A stretch of DNA of 12,628 nucleotides, from NCBI GenBank assembly GCA_900313295.1, contig OMQS01000048.1, positions 1 through 12,628 of the forward strand, given 5' to 3'. Source of the DNA: an uncultured Eubacteriales bacterium (GTDB lineage: Bacteria; Bacillota; Clostridia; Oscillospirales; Oscillospiraceae). A model generated the notes under the pieces. The model worked only from the letters and a program-made list of their open reading frames with translations, was not told the origin of the DNA and ran no database searches. This document shows, one piece after another, positions 1 through 6,702 of this stretch (within the stretch, counting starts at the first letter, position 1; each line of letters opens with the position of its first letter). The position numbers and the translations under genes were made by a program.

Positions 1-86
1 AGTGGGAGGGATTCGAACCCTCGTGCCGCTTTTGACGACAACACGATTTCCAGTCGTGCTCGTTATGACCTCTTCGATACCACTGC
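1..86 (-). tRNA. tRNA-Ser (anticodon GGA), 3' end cut by window edge
   Basis: Read on the minus strand, the 5' acceptor half GCAGTGG begins at base 86 and is followed by U8-A9. The anticodon stem CACGA/TCGTG encloses the loop CTGGAAA, giving anticodon GGA, which reads UCC/UCU serine codons. A long variable arm (TGTCGT paired with GCGGCA) marks a class II tRNA, as expected for serine. The T arm is GAGGG-TTCGAAT-CCCTC, and then CCACT reaches base 1. The last two acceptor bases, the discriminator and any CCA therefore lie outside the window. All visible stems pair well, so the gene looks functional. Confidence 0.95.
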
Positions 87-95
87 ATATTCTTT

Positions 96-115
96 TTTTG
101 CTGCGAACAGCAAAA
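96..115 (-). other. Hairpin with UUCG loop in the tRNA-Ser 5' leader
   Basis: On the minus strand an 8-bp perfect stem (TTTTGCTG with CAGCAAAA) closes on a TTCG loop. It lies between the predicted transcription start (near 112) and the mature tRNA 5' end at 86. No T-run follows it in the direction of transcription, so it is not a terminator. It may be a leader structure removed by RNase P, or chance. What is seen is the palindrome; any role is inference. Confidence 0.45.
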
Positions 116-118
116 TTT

Positions 119-146
119 ATTATACCAAATTTTTGATGCTTGTCAA
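119..146 (-). promoter_or_regulatory. Promoter of tRNA-Ser
   Basis: On the minus strand the perfect -35 TTGACA (146-141) and perfect -10 TATAAT (124-119) are separated by 16 bp, with a TG one base before the -10 (extended -10). This is the strongest promoter in the window, as expected for a stable RNA gene. The predicted start is about 25 bp before the tRNA. Bases 147-207 hold nothing else recognisable. Confidence 0.85.
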
Positions 147-207
147 TACATATTTCGCAATATCCCAAAGAAATTACGGGCAGGATGTTCCGAAAAGCGG
201 CGCACGG

Positions 208-253
208 AAAAAATAAAAGCCCCGCAGCCTTCGCTGCCCGTAGGCTGCAAGCC
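208..253 (-). terminator. Intrinsic terminator of the 60-residue membrane protein gene
   Basis: On the minus strand the stem CTTGCAGCC pairs with GGCTGCGGG, with two G-T pairs at the base, around a loop of about 13 nt. It is followed by TTTTATTTTTT. It lies about 60 bp after the stop of the small gene and before the tRNA promoter, so it isolates the two transcripts. Confidence 0.75.
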
Positions 254-273
254 TTTTCACCGACAATATGTAT

Positions 274-302
274 GGGCAGGGCGCGTTTTCGATACCCTGC
301 CC
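274..302 (-). repeat. Inverted repeat in the 3' untranslated region
   Basis: A perfect 8-bp GC-rich inverted repeat, GGGCAGGG (274-281) with CCCTGCCC (295-302), around a 13-nt loop. It lies just after the small gene's stop and before its terminator. No T-run follows on either strand. It may be an mRNA 3'-end stabilising hairpin; this is inference. Confidence 0.4.
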
Positions 303-313
303 GTGAGTCGGTT

Positions 314-496
314 TTACTCCAGCTTTTTCGCCACGGCCTCCATCGCAGTGTCCAGCGCGTTACCCATCCGCTGCATGGCTTGGCCTACAGCGGTTTTCCG
401 GCACTTGGGACGGGGACAGACGATCAGCTCTGCGGTGACGCCCACCAGAATGCCGGCGGCCATGCCCCACAGAAACGGACTTTTACACATTTGCAC
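314..496 (-). CDS. Small membrane-anchored protein (YtxH-like), unknown function
   Basis: A 60-residue protein, or 58 if the ATG at 490 is used. A short N-terminal part leads into one hydrophobic segment (about residues 8-26). Next comes a CPRPKCRK stretch (C27, C32), and then an amphipathic, probably helical tail rich in Ala, Met and Lys. The layout of one membrane helix plus a soluble helix resembles the small YtxH-like proteins common in Clostridia, but I see no diagnostic motif. The GTG at 496 lies 4 nt after AAGGAG and the ATG at 490 lies 10 nt after it, so the start is uncertain. It is divergent from the pyrF-like operon and has its own terminator. The coding call is supported by the ribosome binding site, the terminator and the sensible topology. 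Confidence 0.7.
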   Translation of the reverse strand: MQMCKSPFLWGMAAGILVGVTAELIVCPRPKCRKTAVGQAMQRMGNALDTAMEAVAKKLE

Positions 497-519
497 TTCA
501 CTCCTTTGTCCACGGCGTT

Positions 520-525
520 AGTATA
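520..525 (-). promoter_or_regulatory. Possible -10 element of the 60-residue protein gene
   Basis: TATACT on the minus strand, about 24 bp before the GTG start at 496. No convincing -35 is seen 16-18 bp upstream, so the promoter is weak or needs an activator. It faces away from the promoter at 558-586. Confidence 0.35.
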
Positions 526-557
526 TCCCGCTTTTGGCGAAAAAACCCGTGGAACGG

Positions 558-586
558 TTGCCAAATTCCGGCTTTGAGCGTATACT
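558..586 (+). promoter_or_regulatory. Sigma-A promoter of the pyrF-like/ygiQ operon
   Basis: -35 TTGCCA (558-563), 17-bp spacer, -10 TATACT (581-586). An A/T-rich leader follows, then the ribosome binding site AAAAGGAG (606-613) 6 nt before the ATG at 620. Confidence 0.75.
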
Positions 587-619
587 GTTTTTAATTATAA
601 AATAAAAAAGGAGCGAACT

Positions 620-1387
620 ATGTCTGTTGCACGATTGCAGGAGAGCATCCGGCGGAGCAAAACGCCGGTGGCGCTGGTGCTGGGGCCTGACGAGGCGCGG
701 ATGCACCCGAAATATCTGAAGAGCTTCACCGACATGTACGGCGACTGCCCCATGGCGCATGCCGAGGCGCTGCGGTTTCACGGCAGTCAGGCCATCGGCG
801 CAGCGGCAGGGAAGCTGCCGGCGGTGCTGCTGCGGGCGGAGCCGTATCTTGCCCAGGGGTTCATGGGCATGGACGTGCTGGCGAACCTTGTGAATATGGC
901 CAAAAACAAGGGACTTTACACCATCGTGGACGCCCGCTGCGCCGGCACGGAGCCGTGGCTGCACGGGGGCGTCAACGCCGACGCCGTGACGGTTTTGCCC
1001 TATGGCGGGGCGGAGAGCTGCAAGGCCGCCGAGGATAAGCTGGTCATTGCCGTGCTGCGCACAAGAGACGCGGGGGTGGCCTCCGTGCAGAACCTCATGG
1101 CCGGCGACAGGCAGGTGTTTCTGGCGGCAGGGGAGCAGATGACGCGAGCCGGCGCGGCCTGCATGGCGGAAACGGGCTACAGTCTGGACGTGAAGGAGCT
1201 GCGCCGAAGGCTGAAGGGCGCGTTCCTTATCCTCAGTGGCTGCGACGCGGACAACGCCTACCCCGCCTTTGACGAGTTTGGCCGCGGGGCTATGCTCGCG
1301 GACGAGGCACTGCAGTACGCCCCCGACATAGACGCCGCCATAGATGCCGCCATAGCCGACACGAAAAAAATCATTCAGGTACTGTAA
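620..1387 (+). CDS. Orotidine-5'-phosphate decarboxylase-like protein, probably catalytically inactive
   Basis: A 255-residue protein whose pattern follows the long (type 2) PyrF family. An N-terminal stretch near residues 9-30 resembles the usual GLDP region, with LGPDEARMHP in its place. LPAV (66-69) matches the strand that normally reads PAVKPQ. TIVDAR (101-106) sits where the family has ADGKR-D. NADAVTVLPYGG (119-130) closely matches the family's ADAVTVNPYLG. The catalytic Lys-Asp-Lys-Asp array is not kept: the first Lys is Leu70 (Arg72 lies nearby), the second is Arg106, and the last Asp is Gly109, leaving only D104. The C-terminal phosphate-binding PG...SR loops are also absent. Decarboxylase activity is therefore unlikely, and a binding or regulatory role on a TIM-barrel is my inference. 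It heads an operon, with the next gene 17 nt downstream. Family assignment is moderate, made by eye. Confidence 0.6.
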   Translation: MSVARLQESIRRSKTPVALVLGPDEARMHPKYLKSFTDMYGDCPMAHAEALRFHGSQAIGAAAGKLPAVLLRAEPYLAQGFMGMDVLANLVNMAKNKGLYTIVDARCAGTEPWLHGGVNADAVTVLPYGGAESCKAAEDKLVIAVLRTRDAGVASVQNLMAGDRQVFLAAGEQMTRAGAACMAETGYSLDVKELRRRLKGAFLILSGCDADNAYPAFDEFGRGAMLADEALQYAPDIDAAIDAAIADTKKIIQVL

Positions 1388-1404
1388 TTTATAAGGAGAA
1401 AACC

Positions 1405-2433
1405 ATGACCCGTATCTACTTAGTCCGCCACGCCGAGGCGGAGGGAAACCTGTATCGCATTGCCCACGGGCACTATAACGGACTCATCACCGCCCGAGGC
1501 TATAAGCAGATCGAGGTGCTGCGCCGGCGCTTTGAGCACATCCCCATCGACGCCGTATACAGCAGCGACCTTTTCCGCACCCGCACCACCGCCAAGGCCG
1601 TGTACCTGCCCAAGGGACTGGCGCTGCACACCGACCCGAATCTGCGGGAGGTGAACATGGGCGTCTGGGAGGGGCAGACGTGGCAGCAGCTGCGCATGGA
1701 GGACGAGGAGCGCATCGTGGACTTCAACCGGCACTTAGACCGCTGGCAGGTGCCCGGCGGCGAAACGGCGCAGCAGGTGCTGGATCGGTTTATTCCGGCG
1801 CTGACGAGGATCGCGCAGGAGAACGACGGCAAGACCGTGGCGGTGTTCAGCCACGGCGCGGCGCTGCGCATCGTGCTGGGCACGCTGGAGGGTCGTCCCC
1901 TCAGCGAGCTGGGCAGCACCCCCCACGGCGACAACACGGCCATTTCCCTGCTGGAATATGACGAGGACGGCTTCGCCGTGCTGTATCGGGACGACAACCA
2001 CCACCTCATTGACGCCCATCTTTCCACCTTTGCCAAGCAGAAATGGTGGAAGGACGAGCGGATGCTGGAGAGCGACATGTACTACCTGCCCATGACGGAC
2101 AAAGAGCGCGAGGCGCTGGGCATCAGCCCCGAGGGCGAGGCCATCGCCGTGCTCCACGGGGACGAGCTGGCCGGCGGCTTGCAGCTGCTGCCTTGGGAAG
2201 AACCAGGCGTGGGCTGGATCGGCTACTACGGCCTGCTGCCCCAGTGGCGGGGGCTGGGTCGGGGCATTGCCCCGCTGGGACAGGCGGTGCAGTATTACCG
2301 CGCCCGCGGCGTAGACCGCATCCGCCTGCGCTGTCCGGACGAGAAGACCGAGGGCTTCTTCCGCCACTACGGCTTTGAAAAGACCCCCGAGGGCGACATG
2401 GAGCTGTATATCGGCTACGGAGAGGACGCATGA
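1405..2433 (+). CDS. Histidine phosphatase fused to GNAT acetyltransferase
   Basis: A 342-residue two-domain protein. Residues 1-205 form a phosphoglycerate-mutase-like histidine phosphatase: LVRHAEAEGN has the phosphate-accepting His9 and Arg8. The domain also shows SSDLFRTRTTA (Arg58), REVNMGVWEG (Glu82, the likely general acid) and VFSHGAALR with the second catalytic His150. Residues about 243-338 form a GNAT domain with the acetyl-CoA loop QWRGLGRG (280-287) and a C-terminal FFRHYGFEK. Both domains look active. The substrate is unknown; fusions of these two domains occur in clostridial genomes. AAGGAG sits 7 nt before the ATG. The stop overlaps the next gene's start (ATGA), so the two are probably translationally coupled. 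Confidence 0.88.
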   Translation: MTRIYLVRHAEAEGNLYRIAHGHYNGLITARGYKQIEVLRRRFEHIPIDAVYSSDLFRTRTTAKAVYLPKGLALHTDPNLREVNMGVWEGQTWQQLRMEDEERIVDFNRHLDRWQVPGGETAQQVLDRFIPALTRIAQENDGKTVAVFSHGAALRIVLGTLEGRPLSELGSTPHGDNTAISLLEYDEDGFAVLYRDDNHHLIDAHLSTFAKQKWWKDERMLESDMYYLPMTDKEREALGISPEGEAIAVLHGDELAGGLQLLPWEEPGVGWIGYYGLLPQWRGLGRGIAPLGQAVQYYRARGVDRIRLRCPDEKTEGFFRHYGFEKTPEGDMELYIGYGEDA

Positions 2434-4388
2434 GGGGAACGGAATTTCTGCCCGTGAGCCGAGAGGAGATGCTGGCGCGGGACTGGTACTATTACGACTT
2501 TCTGGTGGTGACGGCGGACGCCTACATCGACCACCCCAGCTTCGGCACCACCCTCATCGCCCGTCTGCTGGAGGCGGAGGGCTATCGGGTGGCGGTGCTG
2601 GCGCAGCCGGACTGGCACGACTGTGCCGCCTTCGCTGCCATGGGCAAGCCCCGCTTCGGCGTGTTCATCGGCGGCGGAAATTTGGACAGCATGGTGGCGC
2701 ACTACACTGTGGCCAAGCGTCGGCGGGAGAAGGATCTCTATTCCCCCGCCGGAAAAATAGGGCTGCGCCCCGATCGGGCGACCATCGTGTACGCCAATCG
2801 GGCGCGGGAGGCCTTCGGCAGCGGCATGCCCATCGTCATCGGCGGGCTGGAGGCGTCTTTGCGCCGCTTTGCCCACTATGACTACTGGGACGACAAGGTG
2901 CGCCGCCCCATCCTCTTTGACGCGCCGGCGGATCTGCTGGTGTACGGCATGGGGGAAACGGCCACGAAAGAGATTGCCCGCAGGCTCTCCAAAAAAGTCC
3001 CTGTGGGGGACATCACCGATGTGCGGGGCACGGCGTTCATCGCTTCGGATCCGGCAAAATGCATCTATCGCCCCGTGACCGCGCCCTCTTACGAGAGCGT
3101 GCGGGAGGACAAGAAAGCCTACGCCGAGGCCACAAAGCTGCAGTATGACGAAAACGACCCCATCCGTGGCTGCGGCGTGGTGCAGCCCTGTGAGGGGCGC
3201 TATCTCATCGCCAACCCGCCCCAGCGCCCCCTGCCCAGAGAGGAGCTGGACAGGCTCTACGACCTGCCCTTCGTGCGGGAGGTGCACCCCATGTACAAAG
3301 AGCCTGTGCCGGCCATCGAGGAGGTGCGGTTCTCCATCGCCCACAATCGGGGCTGCTTCGGCGGGTGCAACTTCTGCGCCCTGACCTTTCATCAGGGGCG
3401 GATGGTCACGTCCCGCAGCATCGAGTCGGTGGTGCGGGAGGCGGAGATCCTCACGGAAGACCCGCAGTTCAAGGGCTATATCCACGACGTGGGCGGCCCC
3501 ACGGCCAACTTCCGCCACGCATCCTGCGCAGGGCAGAAAAAGCACGGCTGCTGCAAAAATCGCAGCTGTCTTGCCCCCGAGCCGTGCAAAAATCTGGACG
3601 CCGACCACTCGGAGTACACGGAGCTTTTGCAGCGGCTGCGCAAGCTCCCGAAGGTGAAAAAGGTGTTCGTCCGCAGCGGCATCCGCTATGACTACATGCT
3701 GCAGGACAAGAATCAGGACTTTTTCCGCGAGCTGGTGCAGTACCACATCAGCGGCCAGCTGAAGGTGGCGCCGGAGCACTGCGTGGCCTCGGTGCTGGAC
3801 TACATGGGTAAGCCTCATTTTGGCGTCTTTGAAAAGTTCTGGCGCAGATATCAGAAGCTCAACGAGGCCGACCACAAGGAGCAGTACCTCGTGCCCTATC
3901 TCATGTCCTCCCACCCGGGCTGCACGCTGGCGGACACCGTGCATCTGGCGGAGTTCCTGCACCGGACAGGCCACCAGCCCGAGCAGGTGCAGGACTTTTA
4001 CCCCACCCCCGGCACCATCTCCACCTGCATGTACTACACCGGCATCGACCCCCGCGACATGACCCCCGTGTATGTGACCCGCAGCCCCCACGAAAAGGCG
4101 CTGCAGCGGGCGCTGCTGCAGTGGGGGCGCAGGGAGCTGCGGCCGCTCGTCATCGAGGCGCTGGAGAAAGCGGAGCGGACAGACCTCATCGGCTACGAGG
4201 AAAAGTGCCTCATCCGGCCGCAGAAGGGCGAGAAATATTTTGGAAAAAAGCCCGAGGAGCCGGCCGGAAAACCGGAGCGCCCCAAGGGCGGCAACTTCCG
4301 CCACAAGCGTCCGGAAAACTCCGGTCAGAAGGGCAAAATGCCCCAGCGGAAGAAGGATGCCTTCGCCAAAAAGCGGCGGGGGAGATGA
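2430..4388 (+). CDS. ygiQ: YgiQ family radical SAM protein
   Basis: A 652-residue protein, close to the usual family length. The N-terminal region (MLARDWYYYDFLVVTADAYIDHPSF) is the typical YgiQ opening and leads into a B12-binding-like fold. The radical SAM cluster motif NRGCFGGCNFCAL supplies C309, C313 and C316 (CX3CX2C) for the 4Fe-4S cluster and SAM. A family-typical Cys-rich stretch (about residues 366-388) follows, with several more Cys. The last 50 or so residues are a Lys/Arg/Pro-rich tail that is probably disordered or binds RNA. The reaction of the family is not established. The ATG overlaps the upstream stop by 4 nt, and the operon ends at the terminator just downstream. Confidence 0.95.
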   Translation: MRGTEFLPVSREEMLARDWYYYDFLVVTADAYIDHPSFGTTLIARLLEAEGYRVAVLAQPDWHDCAAFAAMGKPRFGVFIGGGNLDSMVAHYTVAKRRREKDLYSPAGKIGLRPDRATIVYANRAREAFGSGMPIVIGGLEASLRRFAHYDYWDDKVRRPILFDAPADLLVYGMGETATKEIARRLSKKVPVGDITDVRGTAFIASDPAKCIYRPVTAPSYESVREDKKAYAEATKLQYDENDPIRGCGVVQPCEGRYLIANPPQRPLPREELDRLYDLPFVREVHPMYKEPVPAIEEVRFSIAHNRGCFGGCNFCALTFHQGRMVTSRSIESVVREAEILTEDPQFKGYIHDVGGPTANFRHASCAGQKKHGCCKNRSCLAPEPCKNLDADHSEYTELLQRLRKLPKVKKVFVRSGIRYDYMLQDKNQDFFRELVQYHISGQLKVAPEHCVASVLDYMGKPHFGVFEKFWRRYQKLNEADHKEQYLVPYLMSSHPGCTLADTVHLAEFLHRTGHQPEQVQDFYPTPGTISTCMYYTGIDPRDMTPVYVTRSPHEKALQRALLQWGRRELRPLVIEALEKAERTDLIGYEEKCLIRPQKGEKYFGKKPEEPAGKPERPKGGNFRHKRPENSGQKGKMPQRKKDAFAKKRRGR

Positions 4389-4411
4389 GGAAAAACAGGA
4401 GATCAGATTGC

Positions 4412-4455
4412 AAAGTGCGAACCGGCGGCAGACGTCATCGGTTCGCGCTTTTTTT
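4412..4455 (+). terminator. Terminator of the pyrF-like/ygiQ operon
   Basis: A 13-bp stem, AAAGTGCGAACCG (4412-4424) with CGGTTCGCGCTTT (4439-4451), has one G-T pair and a 14-nt loop and ends in a run of seven T. It begins 24 bp after the ygiQ stop. Confidence 0.9.
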
Positions 4456-4495
4456 CGCACCGAATACGCCGGCCGCACCGCATTTTCATTCCAAA

Positions 4496-4568
4496 CCGTA
4501 GGGGCAGACGACCCTGTCCGCCCGCTGCCAAATTCTGAAAGGGACGGGCAGAGCCGCCCGCCCCTATA
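4496..4568. repeat. Intergenic palindromic repeat element (~70 bp)
   Basis: The imperfect inverted repeat starts CCGTAGGGGC (4496-4505) and ends GCCCCTATA (4560-4568). The arms of about 24 bp differ by a few substitutions and small gaps, around a roughly 20-nt AT-richer centre. The end sequence recurs at 10451-10457 and 10506-10512 in the opposite sense. It lies between the convergent ygiQ and terL genes. It looks like a short non-coding mobile or REP-like repeat. Bases 4569-4627 are GC-rich with no gene that I can support. Confidence 0.65.
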
Positions 4569-4627
4569 GACTCGCTTCCCCTCTCGCGCCTCGCCGCCGT
4601 CGCTCCGCGCTTCTCGCTTTTATGATC

Positions 4628-5995
4628 TCATCCCCCTGTCCGCATGTTCAGCGGGTCGTCCGCCGGCAGCAGATCCTCCCCCTTGCGCACGGGGCGGATG
4701 GGGCGGGACATGCAGAAATACCGGCTCTCGTCGGCCACATGATCCTCCTGCCGTGTGTCCAGGTCCTCCGGATCTGTGTCGGAGAACTGCAATTCCGGAA
4801 TGGTGCGGATAAACGCCCTGCACCCCTTGAAAACATACAGCTGCGCGTACCCCTCCTCATCAAAGGCCATTCGGTAGTGCAGCTGCATCCAGCCAGGGAT
4901 GCGCCGGTTGTCCCCCTTGGTGAAGTAAACGCGGTGCGCCAGCGCCGTTTCATAGATGCTCTCGCCGCGGCTGGTGTCCCAGATGGCGGGGTCGGCCACA
5001 CCGTCGATGTGCCTGCCCTTGAGCCACGGGTGGGTCTGCTCGATCTCCCGTATCTTGGCAAACTGCTTTTCCGGCGTCCACCGCACCCCTTCGTTGGGGG
5101 TTTCCGTGCAGCCGTACAGCTCCAGGATCCGGTAAATGCACCCGTCAAAATCCACCGCCCACCAGGCGCAGGAAAAGGGCTTGGCGTAGCCGAAATCGTA
5201 GCTGCGGTACACCCGCCACTCCCGCGGAATGTCAAAAGGCTCTATGACGTGGGTGAATTTCCTGTCGCGATAGTGCGCCGGATCGTCGGTGAACTCCTGA
5301 AAAAACTGCCCCTCGTATATGTCCCATTTTCCCTCCAGCCACGCCTGCCGCAGCTTCTTCGGCAGCGCCTCCAGCTGACGCAGGTAGTCGGGCTGCTTTT
5401 TCAGCAGCGCCTTGTTGTCCGTGACGCGGGCGGGGATGAACTCGTAGTCCGCCGGATCCTCTCCTGCGTGAAACCGCCTGTCGATGAACAGCCTTTTAAT
5501 ATACCCGTGGCCGGGGCCGCCGGGGTTGCAGGTGTAGTAAATCCGCTTGGGAAAGTCGTTCACGCCGCGCACGCAGGCGGCAAACTGCCGCATCCACTCC
5601 TCCCGCAGCTGGGTGGCCTCGTCCAGAAAGATCACGTCGTACTCCGCCCCCTGGTAGCGGTCCATGTCCCCGTCGCAGGCGCAGTAGCCGAAATCCAGCA
5701 CGCTGCCGTTGGGAAACAGGAACTGCCGCGTGCCGCTTCTATATTCGGCGATGCCCGCAAGGGTCTGCCGCAGGAAGCGGATGTGGTTGCTCTCCAGCTC
5801 CTGATACGTCCGCCGCACCAGCAGCAGCCGGATGCCCCCGTAGCGCAGCGCCAGCAGCACGGCCTTGGTGCGCACCGCCCAGCTCTTTCCGCCGCCTCGC
5901 GCTCCGCCGAAGGCTATGTATTTTTTTCGGCTCTGCAAAAAGAGCTTCTGCTTCTCGTTGGGAAGCCCCAGCCGCAGCCGGCTCACTCGCTCCAC
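4628..5995 (-). CDS. terL: Phage terminase large subunit
   Basis: The motor that packages phage DNA into the prohead and cuts it. The 455-residue protein has Walker A GARGGGKS (31-38), Walker B VIFLDEA (121-127) and a coupling motif TCNPGG (155-160). Its RNase H-like nuclease half shows D267 (YDFGYAKP), D335 (GVADPAIWD) and D418/D422 (EDHVADESRY). It looks complete and undamaged. I chose the GTG at 5995 because GAGGAGG lies 7 nt before it; a longer form from a GTG at 6016 has no such site. It overlaps the small subunit's stop by 13 nt. No portal gene follows: an ATG overlapping its stop closes after three codons, and the palindromic repeat comes next. Confidence 0.93.
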   Translation of the reverse strand: MERVSRLRLGLPNEKQKLFLQSRKKYIAFGGARGGGKSWAVRTKAVLLALRYGGIRLLLVRRTYQELESNHIRFLRQTLAGIAEYRSGTRQFLFPNGSVLDFGYCACDGDMDRYQGAEYDVIFLDEATQLREEWMRQFAACVRGVNDFPKRIYYTCNPGGPGHGYIKRLFIDRRFHAGEDPADYEFIPARVTDNKALLKKQPDYLRQLEALPKKLRQAWLEGKWDIYEGQFFQEFTDDPAHYRDRKFTHVIEPFDIPREWRVYRSYDFGYAKPFSCAWWAVDFDGCIYRILELYGCTETPNEGVRWTPEKQFAKIREIEQTHPWLKGRHIDGVADPAIWDTSRGESIYETALAHRVYFTKGDNRRIPGWMQLHYRMAFDEEGYAQLYVFKGCRAFIRTIPELQFSDTDPEDLDTRQEDHVADESRYFCMSRPIRPVRKGEDLLPADDPLNMRTGG

Positions 5996-6372
5996 GGCTC
6001 CGCCTCCTCGCCCCACTGCACCTGCAGCGTCGCCTCGCCGCTCTCGCTTTCACCGGAGATTTTCATGAGCTGGTTCAGCTCCTTCATCAGCGCCGCCAGC
6101 TCCCGAATGGTCTTCACGTCCGGCTCGCCCTCGGCCTGCCCCAGCTTGTCCAGCGCCCGCATGGCGGCGGCAGACAGCTTATCCGCCACGGCCTGCATGT
6201 CCGGCATCGGCTGCGGCTTCGTGGCATTTTTTACCCAGCCTTCTTTTTTTCTGTGCAGCCCCACTGCCTGCCGGCACACGCCGAAGCGCTCCGCCAGCAC
6301 TTCGTAGCTGCCCTCGCCGTTTTCATAGGCTCTGCGCACCTGCGCCCAGAATTCCTCGCCTCTTTTCTTCAT
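5983..6372 (-). CDS. terS: Phage terminase small subunit-like DNA-binding protein
   Basis: A 129-residue protein. Residues 22-46 (SYEVLAERFGVCRQAVGLHR...W) form a helix-turn-helix of the kind used by small terminase subunits to recognise packaging sites. A charged linker, helical stretches (about 58-104) suited to oligomer formation, and an acidic C-terminus follow. The order directly before terL, the small size and the HTH support the call; I could not match it to a named subfamily. The ATG at 6372 follows AAAGGAG by 5 nt. It overlaps the preceding gene by ATGA and the following gene by 13 nt, typical phage packing. A longer reading frame upstream is an artefact, since it crosses the zinc-ribbon gene. 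Confidence 0.8.
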   Translation of the reverse strand: MKKRGEEFWAQVRRAYENGEGSYEVLAERFGVCRQAVGLHRKKEGWVKNATKPQPMPDMQAVADKLSAAAMRALDKLGQAEGEPDVKTIRELAALMKELNQLMKISGESESGEATLQVQWGEEAEPWSE

Positions 6373-6536
6373 AGCCGCTCCTTTCCCGCGATGAGCCGGA
6401 ACGGGGCGAACCAGTGCCCCGCGAATTCCTCCAGACACTCCCGACACACGCACTCGCCGTTGATCTGGTAGTACTCCGCCCCCTCGTAGATCTCGCCGTC
6501 GCAGCGGTCGCACCGCACCCATTCTTTTTCTTCCAT
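6369..6536 (-). CDS. Small zinc-ribbon protein of the terminase cassette
   Basis: A 55-residue protein. C9-X2-C12 and C29-X-C31-X2-C34 can bind one zinc ion, giving a small rubredoxin- or LIM-like knuckle. The rest includes acidic EGAEYYQINGE and an aromatic HWFAPFR segment. Short zinc-ribbon proteins of this sort often stand just before phage terminase genes; their role is unknown. AAGGAGG lies 8 nt before the ATG, and the stop overlaps the small terminase start (ATGA). I see no convincing promoter in 6537-6648; a weak TTGCGT-17-AGACAA pair is the best candidate. Confidence 0.75.
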   Translation of the reverse strand: MEEKEWVRCDRCDGEIYEGAEYYQINGECVCRECLEEFAGHWFAPFRLIAGKERL

Positions 6537-6648
6537 GTTGCGCTCCTCCTTGTTTTTCTTCTACCTCTCTCGCCGCGCGCCACCGGAATTGTCTTTTTGT
6601 TGCCCTTTTCTACGCAACACCCCCTGTGTTTTTTTCAAAAAAAGCAAT

Positions 6649-6689
6649 AAAAAAACGCATATATGCAAAATTTCTTTCGCATATATGCG
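6649..6689 (-). terminator. Terminator of the GNAT gene
   Basis: On the minus strand CGCATATATGC (6689-6679) pairs perfectly with GCATATATGCG (6666-6656). The 12-nt between them adds four more pairs around a GAAA tetraloop. Seven T follow (6655-6649). It starts 14 bp after the GNAT stop and separates that gene from the terminase cassette. Confidence 0.9.
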
Positions 6690-6702
6690 CTCTCTTATCC
6701 GC

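Noticed and set aside
1..86. tRNA-Ser as an attachment site for the phage cassette.
   Set aside because: The cassette lies more than 4 kb away with host genes between. I saw no partial tRNA copy near it and there is no integrase.
2415..4478. Very long open frame (687 codons) on the minus strand opposite ygiQ.
   Set aside because: High-GC codon bias leaves few stops in the antisense frame. The protein is low-complexity, has no ribosome binding site and no family features, whereas the plus-strand YgiQ is clear.
4622..6307. Long plus-strand open frame (561 codons) opposite terL and terS.
   Set aside because: An antisense shadow of two well-supported genes, without start signal or domain features. 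The 460-codon frame opposite dihydropyrimidinase and the 347-codon frame opposite the permease are rejected for the same reason.
6373..6522. N-terminal extension of the small terminase to an ATG at 6522.
   Set aside because: The extension runs out of frame through the zinc-ribbon gene and is Arg/Gly-rich nonsense. The ATG at 6372 has its own AAAGGAG.
6614..6635. AACAC-CCCCT-GTGTT followed by T7 on the plus strand, a terminator-like hairpin.
   Set aside because: The stem is only about 5 bp, and no plus-strand gene lies upstream to be terminated.
6657..6688. Two copies of the palindrome GCATATATGC spaced 22 bp apart, looking like a phage repressor operator next to the terminase cassette.
   Set aside because: The copies pair with each other as a perfect hairpin with a GAAA loop and seven T on the minus strand, right after the GNAT stop. 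A terminator explains them fully.
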